Shown here: in pieces, positions 12,651 to 21,102 of the stretch
Layout of the letters: each line of letters begins with the position of its first letter
Numbering within the stretch: position 1 is the stretch's first letter
NCBI RefSeq assembly: GCF_013911085.1
Contig: NZ_JACERN010000023.1
Coordinates: forward strand, 1 to 64,000
Source of the DNA: Aquitalea aquatica
GTDB taxonomy: Bacteria > Pseudomonadota > Gammaproteobacteria > Burkholderiales > Chromobacteriaceae
Length of the DNA: 64,000 nucleotides
Reading direction: 5' to 3'
The notes under the pieces: model-generated
Told to the model about the DNA's origin: nothing
Databases searched by the model: none
Seen by the model: only the letters and a program-made list of their open reading frames with translations
Program-made: the position numbers and the translations under genes

Positions 12651-13715
12651 ATGGCACTCGTTTCCATGCGTCAGCTGCTGGACCATGCAGCCGAATTCAG
12701 CTACGGCCTGCCGGCTTTCAACGTCAACAACCTGGAACAGATGCGCGCCATCATGGAAGCCGCCGACAAGTGCGACGCTCCGGTGATCGTGCAAGCTTCG
12801 GCCGGTGCCCGCAAATACGCCGGTGCCCCCTTCCTGCGCCACATGATTCTGGCCGCCGTGGAAGAATTCCCGCATATCCCGGTGGTGATGCACCAGGATC
12901 ATGGCACCAGCCCGGACATCTGCCAGCGTTCCATCCAGCTGGGTTTCTCCTCGGTGATGATGGACGGCTCGCTGAAGAGCGACGGCAAGACCCCGGCCAA
13001 CTACGACTACAACGTGGATGTGACCCGCACCGTGGTCAACTTCGCCCATGCCTGCGGCGTGTCGGTGGAAGGTGAAATCGGCTGCCTGGGCAGCCTGGAA
13101 ACCGGCATGGCCGGTGAAGAAGACGGCGTGGGTGCTGAAGGCGTGCTGGACCACAGCCAGCTCTTGACCGACCCGGAAGAAGCCGCCCGCTTCGTCAAGG
13201 ACACCGGTGTGGATGCCCTGGCCATTGCCATCGGTACCAGCCACGGCGCCTACAAGTTCAGCAAGAAGCCCACCGGCGACGTGCTGCGCATCGACCGCAT
13301 CAAGGAAATCCACGCCCGCATCCCCAATACCCACCTGGTGATGCACGGTTCGTCTTCGGTACCGCAGGAATGGCTGCAGATCATCAATGAATTCGGCGGC
13401 GACCTGGGTGAAACCTATGGTGTGCCGGTAGAAGAAATCGTCGAAGGCATCAAGCACGGCGTACGCAAGGTGAATATCGACACCGACCTGCGTCTGGCTT
13501 CCACCGGTGCCATCCGCCGCTTCCTGGCGCAGAACCCGAAAGAGTTCGACCCGCGCAAATACCTGAAAGCCTCCACCGATGCCATGCGCGATATCTGTAT
13601 CGCCCGCTACGAGGCCTTCGGTGCCTGCGGTCAGGCCAGCAAGATCAAGGCGATCAACCTGGACACCATGGCCAATCTGTATCTGAAGGGCCAACTGGCG
13701 CAGATCGTCAAATAA
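12651..13715 (+). CDS. fba: Class II fructose-1,6-bisphosphate aldolase
   Basis: 354 aa from the ATG at 12651, preceded by gaggag. It cleaves or forms fructose 1,6-bisphosphate using a divalent metal. The zinc-binding HQDHG, the [11 protein letters not shown] stretch, ATSHGAYKF-like GTSHGAYKF and VMHGSSSVP segments, and the KVNIDTDLR phosphate loop mark the class II, Calvin-cycle-type (long) subfamily. It is followed directly by a strong terminator that ends the cluster. Confidence 0.96.
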   Translation: MALVSMRQLLDHAAEFSYGLPAFNVNNLEQMRAIMEAADKCDAPVIVQASAGARKYAGAPFLRHMILAAVEEFPHIPVVMHQDHGTSPDICQRSIQLGFSSVMMDGSLKSDGKTPANYDYNVDVTRTVVNFAHACGVSVEGEIGCLGSLETGMAGEEDGVGAEGVLDHSQLLTDPEEAARFVKDTGVDALAIAIGTSHGAYKFSKKPTGDVLRIDRIKEIHARIPNTHLVMHGSSSVPQEWLQIINEFGGDLGETYGVPVEEIVEGIKHGVRKVNIDTDLRLASTGAIRRFLAQNPKEFDPRKYLKASTDAMRDICIARYEAFGACGQASKIKAINLDTMANLYLKGQLAQIVK

Positions 13716-13736
13716 GCGACCACCGCTGAATCGACC

Positions 13737-13762
13737 AACCCGCTGCCTGCAGCGGGTTTTTT
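13737..13762 (+). terminator. Terminator after fba
   Basis: Nine-base arms aacccgctg / cagcgggtt, 4-base loop, then a run of T. Positioned 21 bases after the fba stop. Confidence 0.92.
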
Positions 13763-13852
13763 CTTGCCCACGCCAGGCTGGCCAACCGCAGCATGGCCAT
13801 CTCCCCCATCAGCAGCATTGGCGCAGGCCACGCCATTGCTTACACTGCAGCC

Positions 13853-13993
13853 ATGGCCGATCTCTTATCTCCCCTGGAATGGTTTTTCGTCGTCCTGCTG
13901 GCCGTGGTGCCATTGCTGGGACTGGGTTTTCATCTGTGGATCATGCTGTTGGGGCATGGCAAGGCCAGCCCACAAGCGGAGGACAAGTCATGA
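13853..13993 (+). CDS. Small single-pass membrane protein coupled to moaD
   Basis: A 46-codon ORF, MADLLSPLEWFFVVLLAVVP onward, with one hydrophobic helix (about residues 10-31) and a short charged tail ending QAEDKS. Its stop overlaps the moaD start (ATGA), the arrangement seen between the other genes of this operon. I do not recognise the family. No clear ribosome site is seen; a TTGGCG-N17-TACACT promoter (13818-13846) would place transcription start at or next to the ATG, so the message may be leaderless. It could also be non-coding leader sequence. Confidence 0.5.
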   Translation: MADLLSPLEWFFVVLLAVVPLLGLGFHLWIMLLGHGKASPQAEDKS

Positions 13994-14241
13994 AACTGAA
14001 CATGGTGTATTTTGCCCGGCTGAAAGACAGCTTTGGCACCGGCCAGGAAAGCCTGGAAACCGACGCGACAAGCGTGGCCGAACTATTGGTGGAGCTGCGC
14101 CAGCGTGGTGGCAGCTGGGCCACCGAACTGGGCCATGGCAAGACATTCCGCGTGGCCTGCAATCAGGAGCTGGCCGGCCCGGACAGCGCACTGCGCGATG
14201 GTGACGAAGTCGCCATCTTTCCCCCTGTAACCGGGGGCTGA
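13990..14241 (+). CDS. moaD: Molybdopterin synthase small subunit MoaD
   Basis: 83 aa ubiquitin-fold sulfur carrier ending in the required Gly-Gly (FPPVTGG), which is adenylated and thiocarboxylated before sulfur transfer to precursor Z. The opening MKLNMVYFARLKD and DGDEVAIFPPV are typical. Starts inside the stop of the small membrane ORF; moaE begins 1 base after its stop. Confidence 0.94.
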   Translation: MKLNMVYFARLKDSFGTGQESLETDATSVAELLVELRQRGGSWATELGHGKTFRVACNQELAGPDSALRDGDEVAIFPPVTGG

Positions 14242-14242
14242 G

Positions 14243-14701
14243 ATGCAACCCTTTACCGTGCGGGTACAGACCGGGCGCTTTGATACTGGCGCAGAAATCG
14301 ACCGGCTGTCGTGCAATCCGGCCTGCGGTGCCGTAGTCAGTTTCAGCGGTCTGGTGCGCGATTATGGCGACCGCCAGGACGTGGCTGCGCTCGAGCTGGA
14401 ACACTATCCGGGCATGACGGAAAAAGCCCTGCACACCATCATCGAACAGGCCGGCCAGCGCTGGCAGCTACAGGCCGCCACTATCATCCACCGCGTCGGT
14501 TATCTCGCGCTGGGCGAGCCTATCGTGCTGGTGGTCACCGCCTGCAGCCATCGCAAGGACGCCTTTGCCGCCGCGGAATTCCTGATGGACTTTCTCAAGA
14601 CCGCCGCACCGTTCTGGAAGAAGGAAATCCTGCAGGATGGCAGCGCCCACTGGGTGGAGGCCAAACACAGCGATCAGGCCGCGATCGGGCGCTGGCAGTG
14701 A
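14243..14701 (+). CDS. moaE: Molybdopterin synthase catalytic subunit MoaE
   Basis: 152 aa. With MoaD it converts cyclic pyranopterin monophosphate to molybdopterin. Diagnostic segments are GAVVSFSGLVRD near the N-terminus, LELEHYPGM, HRVGYLALGE, and FWKKEIL containing the catalytic lysines. The stop overlaps the GTG start of mobA (GTGA). Confidence 0.95.
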   Translation: MQPFTVRVQTGRFDTGAEIDRLSCNPACGAVVSFSGLVRDYGDRQDVAALELEHYPGMTEKALHTIIEQAGQRWQLQAATIIHRVGYLALGEPIVLVVTACSHRKDAFAAAEFLMDFLKTAAPFWKKEILQDGSAHWVEAKHSDQAAIGRWQ

Positions 14702-15282
14702 TACCTTACACCGCACTGATTCTGGCTGGCGGCCAGGCCAGCCGCATGGGCGGGGTGGACAAGGGCCTGGTGAAGCTGGCTGGCCAGCCGCTGATTGCCC
14801 GCACCGTGCAGGCACTGGCCGCGCAAAGCCAGCCTCCACAACGCATACTGATTTCTGCCAATCGCCATCTGGATGAATACGCGGCGTACGGGCATGCGGT
14901 ATTGCCGGACACACTGCCTGATTATCCTGGTCCATTGGCAGGGCTGCTGGCGGGCATGCAGGCGGCACCGGACACCACCTTGCTGATGCTGCCCTGCGAT
15001 GCGCTTGTTCTGCCGGTAGATTTTGCTGCCCGCCTGCTGGCAGCCCTGCCCGGACAACAGGTAGTCAGCGCGAGCGACCCGGCCCAATGGCACCCCAGCC
15101 TGCTGGCCTTGCAGCCCGGGCTGGCCGCTGTGCTGGCGGCTTATCTGGTAAGCGGGGGCCGCTCCATCCGTGGCTGGCTGGCCACGCTGCAACACCAAAG
15201 CCTGCCTTTTGCGCAGAAGCTGCCCAATCTCAATACCCTGGAAGCTGTGCACCAGCTGGAACAGCAGTGGCCGGCTGACTGA
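14698..15282 (+). CDS. mobA: Molybdenum cofactor guanylyltransferase MobA
   Basis: 194 aa from a GTG start at 14698 that overlaps the moaE stop. It attaches GMP to molybdopterin to make the bis-MGD cofactor. The nucleotide-binding loop LILAGGQASRMGGVDKGL sits at residues 5-22 and the acidic metal site is in LPCDALVL. Its 3' end runs 53 bases into the opposing LysR gene. Together with moaD and moaE this implies that the organism makes at least one MGD-type molybdoenzyme. Confidence 0.92.
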   Translation: MIPYTALILAGGQASRMGGVDKGLVKLAGQPLIARTVQALAAQSQPPQRILISANRHLDEYAAYGHAVLPDTLPDYPGPLAGLLAGMQAAPDTTLLMLPCDALVLPVDFAARLLAALPGQQVVSASDPAQWHPSLLALQPGLAAVLAAYLVSGGRSIRGWLATLQHQSLPFAQKLPNLNTLEAVHQLEQQWPAD

Positions 15283-16171
15283 CGCTGTCCAGCAGCCAGC
15301 TTTTGAACAACCGGGCATTGTCGCTCAGTGATTTGTGGCGGGGATGAGCGAGAAAGTCCACCTTGCCGCTGACAAAGGCAAACGGCCCCAGCCGCTTAAG
15401 CACACCCTGCTGCAGCAAATCGTGCGCCATGAATTCCCAGCCCAGCCCTATGCCCATGCCTTGCAGCACGGCATTGAAAGCCAGCGTCACCTGATTGAAC
15501 ATCGGCACCCGTTCCGGCGGGCTATAAGTCAGGCCGAAATGGCCGAACCAGTCATGCCAGTTGATGCAGTTCCAGGCCGAGGAGTCCAGCTGGATCAGCG
15601 GCAGGGCAGCCAGTTGCTCCACCTGGGTGATGGCCGGGTAGTCGAGGTGGGCGCTGTACACCGGGTAAACAATCTCGGGAAACAAGGGCTCGGCCGCCAG
15701 CGAACTCCAGCGCCCGTCACCATAGAAAATGGCAAAGTCGTACTCCGCCACGCTGGCCTCGTCCATGCTGTTGCTGGCGTGGATATTAACGGTAATGTCG
15801 GGATGCTGCTGACTGAAGGCCACCAGACGCGGGAACAGCCAGAACTGCGCCACCGCGTGGGTGCAGTTCACGGTGAGCGTGTGGCGGTTATGCTCGGCCT
15901 GCAGCCGTGCCACGCTGTGCAGCAGCGATTGCAGCATGGGAGAGACCTCGCGCTGCAGCGCCAGCCCGGCCGGGGTGGGCTGAATGCCACGCACCAGCCG
16001 CTCGAACAGCGGCAGCTTGAGCCAGTCCTCCAGCGTACGGATCTGCTTGCTCACCGCGCTTTGCGTCACACACAGCTCGGTGGCTGCCTTGGTAAAGCTG
16101 CCATTGCGTAGCACGGCCTCGAAATGAATCAGGCTTTCCAGCGGTGGCAGATTTCTCAGATAGCGACTCAT
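15230..16171 (-). CDS. LysR-type transcriptional regulator (GcvA-like)
   Basis: 313 aa from the ATG at 16171. N-terminal winged helix-turn-helix (LIHFEAVLRNGSFTKAATELCVTQSAVSKQIRTLE, of the AAxxL..TQSAVS type) and a C-terminal effector-binding domain. The PPLESLIHFEAVLRNGSF opening resembles the GcvA subgroup. It is divergent from a DMT-family exporter 200 bases away, the usual layout for a LysR regulator and its target. Its last 53 bases overlap mobA on the other strand. Confidence 0.88.
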   Translation of the reverse strand: MSRYLRNLPPLESLIHFEAVLRNGSFTKAATELCVTQSAVSKQIRTLEDWLKLPLFERLVRGIQPTPAGLALQREVSPMLQSLLHSVARLQAEHNRHTLTVNCTHAVAQFWLFPRLVAFSQQHPDITVNIHASNSMDEASVAEYDFAIFYGDGRWSSLAAEPLFPEIVYPVYSAHLDYPAITQVEQLAALPLIQLDSSAWNCINWHDWFGHFGLTYSPPERVPMFNQVTLAFNAVLQGMGIGLGWEFMAHDLLQQGVLKRLGPFAFVSGKVDFLAHPRHKSLSDNARLFKSWLLDSVSQPATAVPAGAQLPGY

Positions 16172-16371
16172 GCAAGCTCCTTCCCCATTGTGTCCACCGC
16201 ATGGTGGCATTCCCAATCAGCATCGTGTCATTGCCATACCATTAACCCAGATAAGGCAAATACTGACAAGCCATTCCTACAGGGAATGCGTTAATGCCGA
16301 GATATCCTTTGTCGAACAAGCCCGGCCGGCTTAGCCTTGCCCTTGTTTAGCACAATGGCAGGGAGCAGCAG
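16172..16371. promoter_or_regulatory. Divergent LysR/DMT control region
   Basis: A 200-base divergent region. It contains ATTCC-TACAG-GGAAT (16273-16287), an interrupted palindrome of the T-N11-A type that LysR regulators commonly bind. Assignment to the adjacent LysR protein is inference from position and shape. Confidence 0.45.
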
Positions 16372-17334
16372 ATGAAACGGGGCATAAGCTATGCCGGCAT
16401 GGCCGGGGCAGTGTGGGGACTGGTGCTGATGGTGCCGCAGGTATTGCCGGAATTCAGCCCCTGGCTGCTGTGCGCCGTGCGCTTCAGCCTGTACGGGCTG
16501 ATTTCCCTGCTGCTGGCGCTGCCACTGGCTGCTCGCCTGCGCGCACGCTTGCAGCGCGAAGATATCCTGATGCTGGCGCGGCTATCGCTGGTGGGCAATC
16601 TGCTGTATTTCATCCTGCTGGCCGCCGCCATCCAGCTGGTGGGCATTGCCCCGGCTTCGCTGATTGTTGGTGTGCTGCCGGTCACCATCACCCTGCTGGG
16701 GCTGAAGGATGAGGGGGCACTGTCACTGCGTCAGTTGCGCTGGCCGCTGGCGATGGTGCTGGCCGGTATCATCTGCATCAATATCGATACCTTTGGCGGC
16801 AGCCATGGCAGCCAGAGCAGCTGGGTGCGGCTGAGCGGGGTGCTGGCCGCGCTGGGTGCGCTGGCCAGCTGGAGCTGGTTTGCTGCCAGCAACGCCCGCT
16901 ATCTGCGCCAGCGGCCTTGCTTCGATAGCCACGAGTGGTCCTGCCTGCTGGGTATGGTTACCGGGGTGATGGGCCTGCTGCTGTGGCTGGCTTGCCACTG
17001 GCTGGGCCTGCCCATGGTCAGCCATGCCACCACGGCCCAGCACTGGCAGCTGTTTTGGCTGGCGGCCGCTGGCTGCGCCCTGGGCGGCTCCTGGCTGGCC
17101 AATGCGCTGTGGTATGCCGCCGCCCGCCGTCTGCCGCCCACGCTGTCCGGCCAACTGATCGTATTTGAAACCGTCTTCGCCTTGCTCTATGGCTTTGTCT
17201 GGCTGCAACGCTGGCCCCGGCCGCTGGAGCTGGCCTCCATGCTGTTGTTGCTGGGTGGCGTGTGCTGGGCTGTGCGGCGCCATGCCGAACCGGAAACCAG
17301 TGTCCCAGACCAGGTGGTACTGCAAGGCAGCTGA
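16372..17334 (+). CDS. DMT-superfamily (EamA) transporter
   Basis: 320 aa with about ten hydrophobic helices in two repeats, as in EamA/RhaT-type drug/metabolite transporters. Characteristic are GMAGAVWGLVLMVPQ in helix 1, PLAMVLAGIICINID at the end of the first repeat and LIVFETVFALLYGFVWL in the second. The substrate is unknown. The ATG at 16372 follows a good ribosome site (agggagcag). Probably controlled by the divergent LysR protein. Confidence 0.85.
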   Translation: MKRGISYAGMAGAVWGLVLMVPQVLPEFSPWLLCAVRFSLYGLISLLLALPLAARLRARLQREDILMLARLSLVGNLLYFILLAAAIQLVGIAPASLIVGVLPVTITLLGLKDEGALSLRQLRWPLAMVLAGIICINIDTFGGSHGSQSSWVRLSGVLAALGALASWSWFAASNARYLRQRPCFDSHEWSCLLGMVTGVMGLLLWLACHWLGLPMVSHATTAQHWQLFWLAAAGCALGGSWLANALWYAAARRLPPTLSGQLIVFETVFALLYGFVWLQRWPRPLELASMLLLLGGVCWAVRRHAEPETSVPDQVVLQGS

Positions 17335-17360
17335 ACCTTGCGGTTTGGCTCTGACAATAA

Positions 17361-17386
17361 AAAAACGCTGCCGAGGCAGCGTTTTT
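17361..17386. terminator. Bidirectional terminator between DMT gene and aroG
   Basis: Twelve-base arms aaaaacgctgcc / ggcagcgttttt; the loop is tight, so the real stem is probably 10 bp. It lies between two convergent stop codons and serves both. Confidence 0.92.
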
Positions 17387-17405
17387 CTTGCGGGAAACAG
17401 CAGGC

Positions 17406-18482
17406 TTACTTGCCGCCAGCCGTACCCAGCTTGGCGCGACGCGCCTTGACTGCATCAGCCAGGGTAGTCAGCAGCGTCTCGGTATCATCCCAACCGATGC
17501 AGGCATCGGTGATGCTCTGACCATAATTCAGTTCACAGCCCGGCTTCAGATCCTGGCGACCCTCCACCAGGTGGCTTTCCACCATCACCCCGAAGATGTG
17601 CTGATCGCCGGCGGCCATTTGTGCTGCCACATCGTCGGCCACTTCCATCTGGCGGCGGTAGTCCTTGCGGCTGTTGGCGTGACTGAAGTCCACCATCAGC
17701 TTTTGCGGCAGGCCCACCGCTGCCAGTTCGGCCGCAGCGGCACGCACGTGCTCGGCGGAGTAGTTCGGCTCCTTGCCACCGCGCAGGATGACATGGCAAT
17801 CCGGATTGCCACCGGTGGAAACGATGGCGGAGTGGCCGGTCTTGGTGACCGACAGGAAATGGTGCGACACGCTGGCCGAGCGGATGGCATCCACGGCGAT
17901 CTTCAGATTGCCGTCGGTACCATTCTTGAAGCCCACCGGGCAGGACAGGCCGGAGGCCAGTTCGCGGTGAACCTGGCTTTCGGTGGTACGGGCGCCGATG
18001 GCACCCCAGCTGATCAGGTCGGCAAAATATTGCGGGGTGATCATGTCGAGGAATTCGGTAGCCGCCGGAATACCCATGTCGTTCAGGGTCAGCAGCAGGC
18101 GGCGCGCCAGGCGCAGGCCGGTATTGATATCGTAGGATTCGTTCAGGTGCGGGTCGTTGATCAGACCCTTCCAGCCCACCGTGGTACGCGGTTTTTCAAA
18201 GTAGACTCGCATCACCACCACCAGCTCGCCCGCCAGGCTGTTGCGCAGGGTGGAGAGCTTGCGCGCGTATTCGATGGCCGCTTCCGGATCGTGGATGGAA
18301 CAGGGGCCGATGACCACCAGCAGACGATCGTCCTCGCCGCGCAGCAGGGCTGCAATGTCCTTGCGCGTGGTGTAGATGACTTCGGAAGCGGTTTCGGTAA
18401 TCGGCAGTTCGTACAGATGGGCGATAGGAGGCAGTAACTCTTTGATTTCGCTGATTCTTACGTCGTCGGTCTGGCGTTGCAT
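17406..18482 (-). CDS. aroG: DAHP synthase, class I (AroG type)
   Basis: 358 aa. Condenses phosphoenolpyruvate and erythrose 4-phosphate to DAHP, the first step of aromatic amino acid biosynthesis. Seen are VVIGPCSIHDPEAA (metal-binding Cys), YFEKPRTTVGWKGLINDP, GARTTESQVHRELASGLS and a C-terminal DACIGWDDTE. The feedback-inhibited class I family fits; which amino acid inhibits it cannot be judged. Single gene, about 160 bases downstream of the dksA terminator region. Confidence 0.95.
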   Translation of the reverse strand: MQRQTDDVRISEIKELLPPIAHLYELPITETASEVIYTTRKDIAALLRGEDDRLLVVIGPCSIHDPEAAIEYARKLSTLRNSLAGELVVVMRVYFEKPRTTVGWKGLINDPHLNESYDINTGLRLARRLLLTLNDMGIPAATEFLDMITPQYFADLISWGAIGARTTESQVHRELASGLSCPVGFKNGTDGNLKIAVDAIRSASVSHHFLSVTKTGHSAIVSTGGNPDCHVILRGGKEPNYSAEHVRAAAAELAAVGLPQKLMVDFSHANSRKDYRRQMEVADDVAAQMAAGDQHIFGVMVESHLVEGRQDLKPGCELNYGQSITDACIGWDDTETLLTTLADAVKARRAKLGTAGGK

Positions 18483-18586
18483 GTTTGTCCCTAGCTGATA
18501 TCGTTTTTACCTTGCATAGCAGCAAGATACCCGTACCAGCCAAGGCCGACAAGCCCTTATGTACTTGGCAAGCTCCGGCAAAAAAA

Positions 18587-18619
18587 CAAAAAGCGCCATC
18601 GCAAGGCGATGACGCTTTG
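18587..18619 (-). terminator. Terminator after dksA
   Basis: Stem agcgccatcgc / gcgatgacgct, with one unpaired base, flanked by an A-rich tract that becomes the T-tract on the minus strand. Located 23 bases downstream of the dksA stop. Confidence 0.8.
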
Positions 18620-18641
18620 TTGGGCAGAACGCCGCAGCGGA

Positions 18642-19052
18642 TCAGTCTGCGTACTGACGCTTCATGCGTTCGCGGCGTTCCTGGGCTTCCACCGACAGGG
18701 TAGCGGTGGGACGGGCCATCAGGCGGCGCAGGCCGATGGGCTCACCGGTGTCTTCACAGAAGCCATAGGAACCATCGTCAATCTGACGGATGGAGGCCTG
18801 GATCTTCTGCAACAGCTTGCGCTCGCGATCGCGGGTGCGCAGCTCCAGTGCATACTCTTCTTCCAGCGTGGCCCGGTCCGCAGGGTCCGGGGTTGCTTCC
18901 TGCTCTTGCAAATGGTTGGCAGTGGCATTGGCGTTGATCAACAACTCCTGCTGCATCTGCAACAACCGGTCTTTGAAGAACTCAAGATGGTCGGCGTTCA
19001 TGTAATCATCGCCTTCCCAGTTGAGAATATCTTGTTCGGTCAGCTTGGCCAT
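18642..19052 (-). CDS. dksA: RNA polymerase-binding regulator DksA, cysteine-poor type
   Basis: 136 aa from the ATG at 19052 (MAKLTEQDILNWEGDDYMN). DksA binds in the RNA polymerase secondary channel and acts with ppGpp in the stringent response. The coiled coil (about 30-105) and the GEPIGLRRLMARPTATL segment are present. Of the four zinc-finger cysteines of E. coli DksA only the first remains (YGFCEDTGEP, then LSVEAQERR), so zinc is probably not bound. Such variants exist in several alpha- and betaproteobacteria. The longer upstream frame is not conserved. Confidence 0.93.
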   Translation of the reverse strand: MAKLTEQDILNWEGDDYMNADHLEFFKDRLLQMQQELLINANATANHLQEQEATPDPADRATLEEEYALELRTRDRERKLLQKIQASIRQIDDGSYGFCEDTGEPIGLRRLMARPTATLSVEAQERRERMKRQYAD

Positions 19053-19213
19053 AATTTTGGTGCTTCCAGCATGAGAGTTGGCAGACAGGCGAAGAAGATT
19101 ACCCACGGTATCGGATTTGTGCAACTGCCAACGACAATTCACCTTCTTCGGCGTCACCTGCTGCTGACACTCGGTATAGCGCCAATCCAGGCTGGTAACA
19201 AGCCTGTCACATG

Positions 19214-19237
19214 AAAAAGGCGGCCTCAGGCCGCCTT
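19214..19237 (-). terminator. Terminator after the cytochrome c gene
   Basis: Nine-base arms aaggcggcc / ggccgcctt around a 3-base loop, with aaaaa on the left giving the minus-strand T-tract. It starts 18 bases downstream of the stop codon. Confidence 0.85.
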
Positions 19238-19254
19238 GTGCTACTGCATGGCGC

Positions 19255-19560
19255 TTATTTTTGCGCCAGGACCCATTTGACCAGGGTCTTGATGTCGGCG
19301 TCGCTCACTTGAGCATTCGGCGGCATCGGGATCGGGCCCCACACACCGGAACCACCCGCCTTCACCTTGGCGATCAGCTTGGCTTCAGCGCCCTTGTCGC
19401 CAGCGTATTTCTTGGCAACATCCTTGTAGGCCGGGCCAACTACCTTGTGATCAACCGCATGACAGGACAGGCAGTTGTTCTTTTGTGCCAGTGCCAGATT
19501 GGCCATGGCCGGAGCAGCAGCAGTACCCAGCAGCAGGGCAGCAAGCAGCATTTTCTTCAT
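19255..19560 (-). CDS. Periplasmic monohaem cytochrome c (c551/c552 type)
   Basis: 101 aa from the ATG at 19560. A signal peptide (MKKMLLAALLLGTAAAPAMA) is followed by the haem motif CLSCH, and by IPMPP, which supplies the axial Met. Size and the C-terminal DIKTLVKWVLAQK helix are those of class I cytochromes c551/c552, soluble electron carriers to terminal oxidases or nitrite reductases. The redox partner is not in the window. Confidence 0.92.
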   Translation of the reverse strand: MKKMLLAALLLGTAAAPAMANLALAQKNNCLSCHAVDHKVVGPAYKDVAKKYAGDKGAEAKLIAKVKAGGSGVWGPIPMPPNAQVSDADIKTLVKWVLAQK

Positions 19561-19637
19561 CACGATTCTCCAGATCATTGAGGAAATTACACTACATCTT
19601 TTCAGATGCGGCAGAGCATGACAAATAAACATATTTG

Positions 19638-20216
19638 TTACATCGCCACCTTGAGTTGCATCAAGAAGCTGCTTTCCAGGAAATGAACCGGCAGCATCAA
19701 AATGACCTGGATGATCAGGAAGAGAATCAGCGGCGACAGGTCAACCCCGCCCACGGTGGCACGACGGAAGGGGCGGAGAAACGGGCGGGTCAGCGCATCC
19801 AGGATGGGACTGAGCGGATTATAGGGGCTCACCCAGCTGAGCACCGCCTGCACGATGACCGCACCCATCAGCAGCGTCAGCGATTGCTTGAACACATCCA
19901 GTACCGCCAGCAGTGTCAATGCCAGCCAGGTTTCCGGCGCGGCCAGGGTGTACATGGGATTGAGCGCCAGGATGATCACGCTGGAAACCATGCTGACCAG
20001 CCAGGCCAGCAACATGGTGGCACTGTCGTAACCGCGCAGCGAAGGCAGCAGCTTGCGCAGCGGCAGCACGGCGAAATTGGTAGCCGCCATGACAAACTGG
20101 CACAGGGGATGCTTGAATGGCGCCCGCGCCACCTGCAGGTAAAAACGCAGCAGCAATACCAGCACGAACAGGTCGGCGATGGTCTTGATCAGAAATTGCA
20201 CGGTTTCCAGAAACAT
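19638..20216 (-). CDS. yggT: YggT family membrane protein
   Basis: 192 aa with two similar halves, each a pair of hydrophobic helices. The second half shows the family pattern VLSWVSPYNPLSPILDALTRPFLRPFRR followed by DLSPLILFLIIQVI. YggT proteins are linked to osmotic tolerance and, by operon, to YggS and ProC, as here. Starts 6 bases downstream of the proC stop, so the two are very likely cotranscribed. Confidence 0.92.
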   Translation of the reverse strand: MFLETVQFLIKTIADLFVLVLLLRFYLQVARAPFKHPLCQFVMAATNFAVLPLRKLLPSLRGYDSATMLLAWLVSMVSSVIILALNPMYTLAAPETWLALTLLAVLDVFKQSLTLLMGAVIVQAVLSWVSPYNPLSPILDALTRPFLRPFRRATVGGVDLSPLILFLIIQVILMLPVHFLESSFLMQLKVAM

Positions 20217-20222
20217 GAAGCT

Positions 20223-21026
20223 TTAATCCTGACTGAGTTGTTGGCCCATTTCGATGGAGCGGTCACGGCAGTCCATGGCACCAGCGATGATGGCCGCCTT
20301 GACGCCTTCTGCCTCGAAGCGGCCAATAGCGCGCTCGGTGGTACCGCCCTTGGACATGACATTGGTGCGCAGGGTGGCCACCGGCAGCGGACTCTGGCGG
20401 GCCAGCTCCACCGCACCGTCAAAGGTGGCCAGCACCAGCCGGCGTGCTTCGTCGGCGGCAAAACCGGCCTGCTCGGCGGCTTCGATCATGCTTTCGATGA
20501 AATAGAAGACATAAGCCGGGCCACTACCGGAAACGCAGGTAATGTCGTCGATGCCCTCTTCCTTGTCCAGCCATACCGTGATGCCGGCGGCCTGCATGAT
20601 GGTCTCGGCATGCTCACGGTCGGCGGCGCTGGCACCACCCGCGGCATACAGGCCGGAAACGCCCTTGCCCACCATGGCCGGGGTATTGGGCATCACACGC
20701 ACGATGCGCTCGCTACCCAGCCAGCGCGCCATGGCGTCACAGCGGATGCCGGCGGCGATGGACAGCACCATGCCGCCGTTCAGACGCGGAGCCAGTGCCT
20801 GGCACACTTCCTTGAGCTGCTGCGGCTTGACCGCCAGCAGCACGATATCGTCGGCCGACAGTTGCTCCGGCAGGCTGCTCGCTGTGCTCACGCCAAAATC
20901 ACGGGCCAGCTCGGCCAGCTTGGCGGCATTCGGGTCCACTACATGGAGGTGATGGCCGCCCTGCTGGTGAAGCCCGCCGATAATGGCCGTGGCCATATTG
21001 CCGCCGCCGATGAAGGTAATCTGCAT
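20223..21026 (-). CDS. proC: Pyrroline-5-carboxylate reductase
   Basis: 267 aa from the ATG at 21026 (MQITFIGGGNMATAIIGGLH). Reduces pyrroline-5-carboxylate to proline with NAD(P)H. The Rossmann loop GGGNMA, VKPQQ, and the C-terminal SGSGPAYVFYFIESM and VMSKGGTTERAI motifs are all present. The longer upstream frame lacks conserved sequence. Part of yggS-proC-yggT. Confidence 0.96.
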   Translation of the reverse strand: MQITFIGGGNMATAIIGGLHQQGGHHLHVVDPNAAKLAELARDFGVSTASSLPEQLSADDIVLLAVKPQQLKEVCQALAPRLNGGMVLSIAAGIRCDAMARWLGSERIVRVMPNTPAMVGKGVSGLYAAGGASAADREHAETIMQAAGITVWLDKEEGIDDITCVSGSGPAYVFYFIESMIEAAEQAGFAADEARRLVLATFDGAVELARQSPLPVATLRTNVMSKGGTTERAIGRFEAEGVKAAIIAGAMDCRDRSIEMGQQLSQD

Positions 21027-21102
21027 TGCCTGTTTTTCCTCTTTGACTCTTGTATGCGGTCCGGCGGTGCTGCATGCCGGCTGTCCGCTTATGAATGTCT
21101 GC

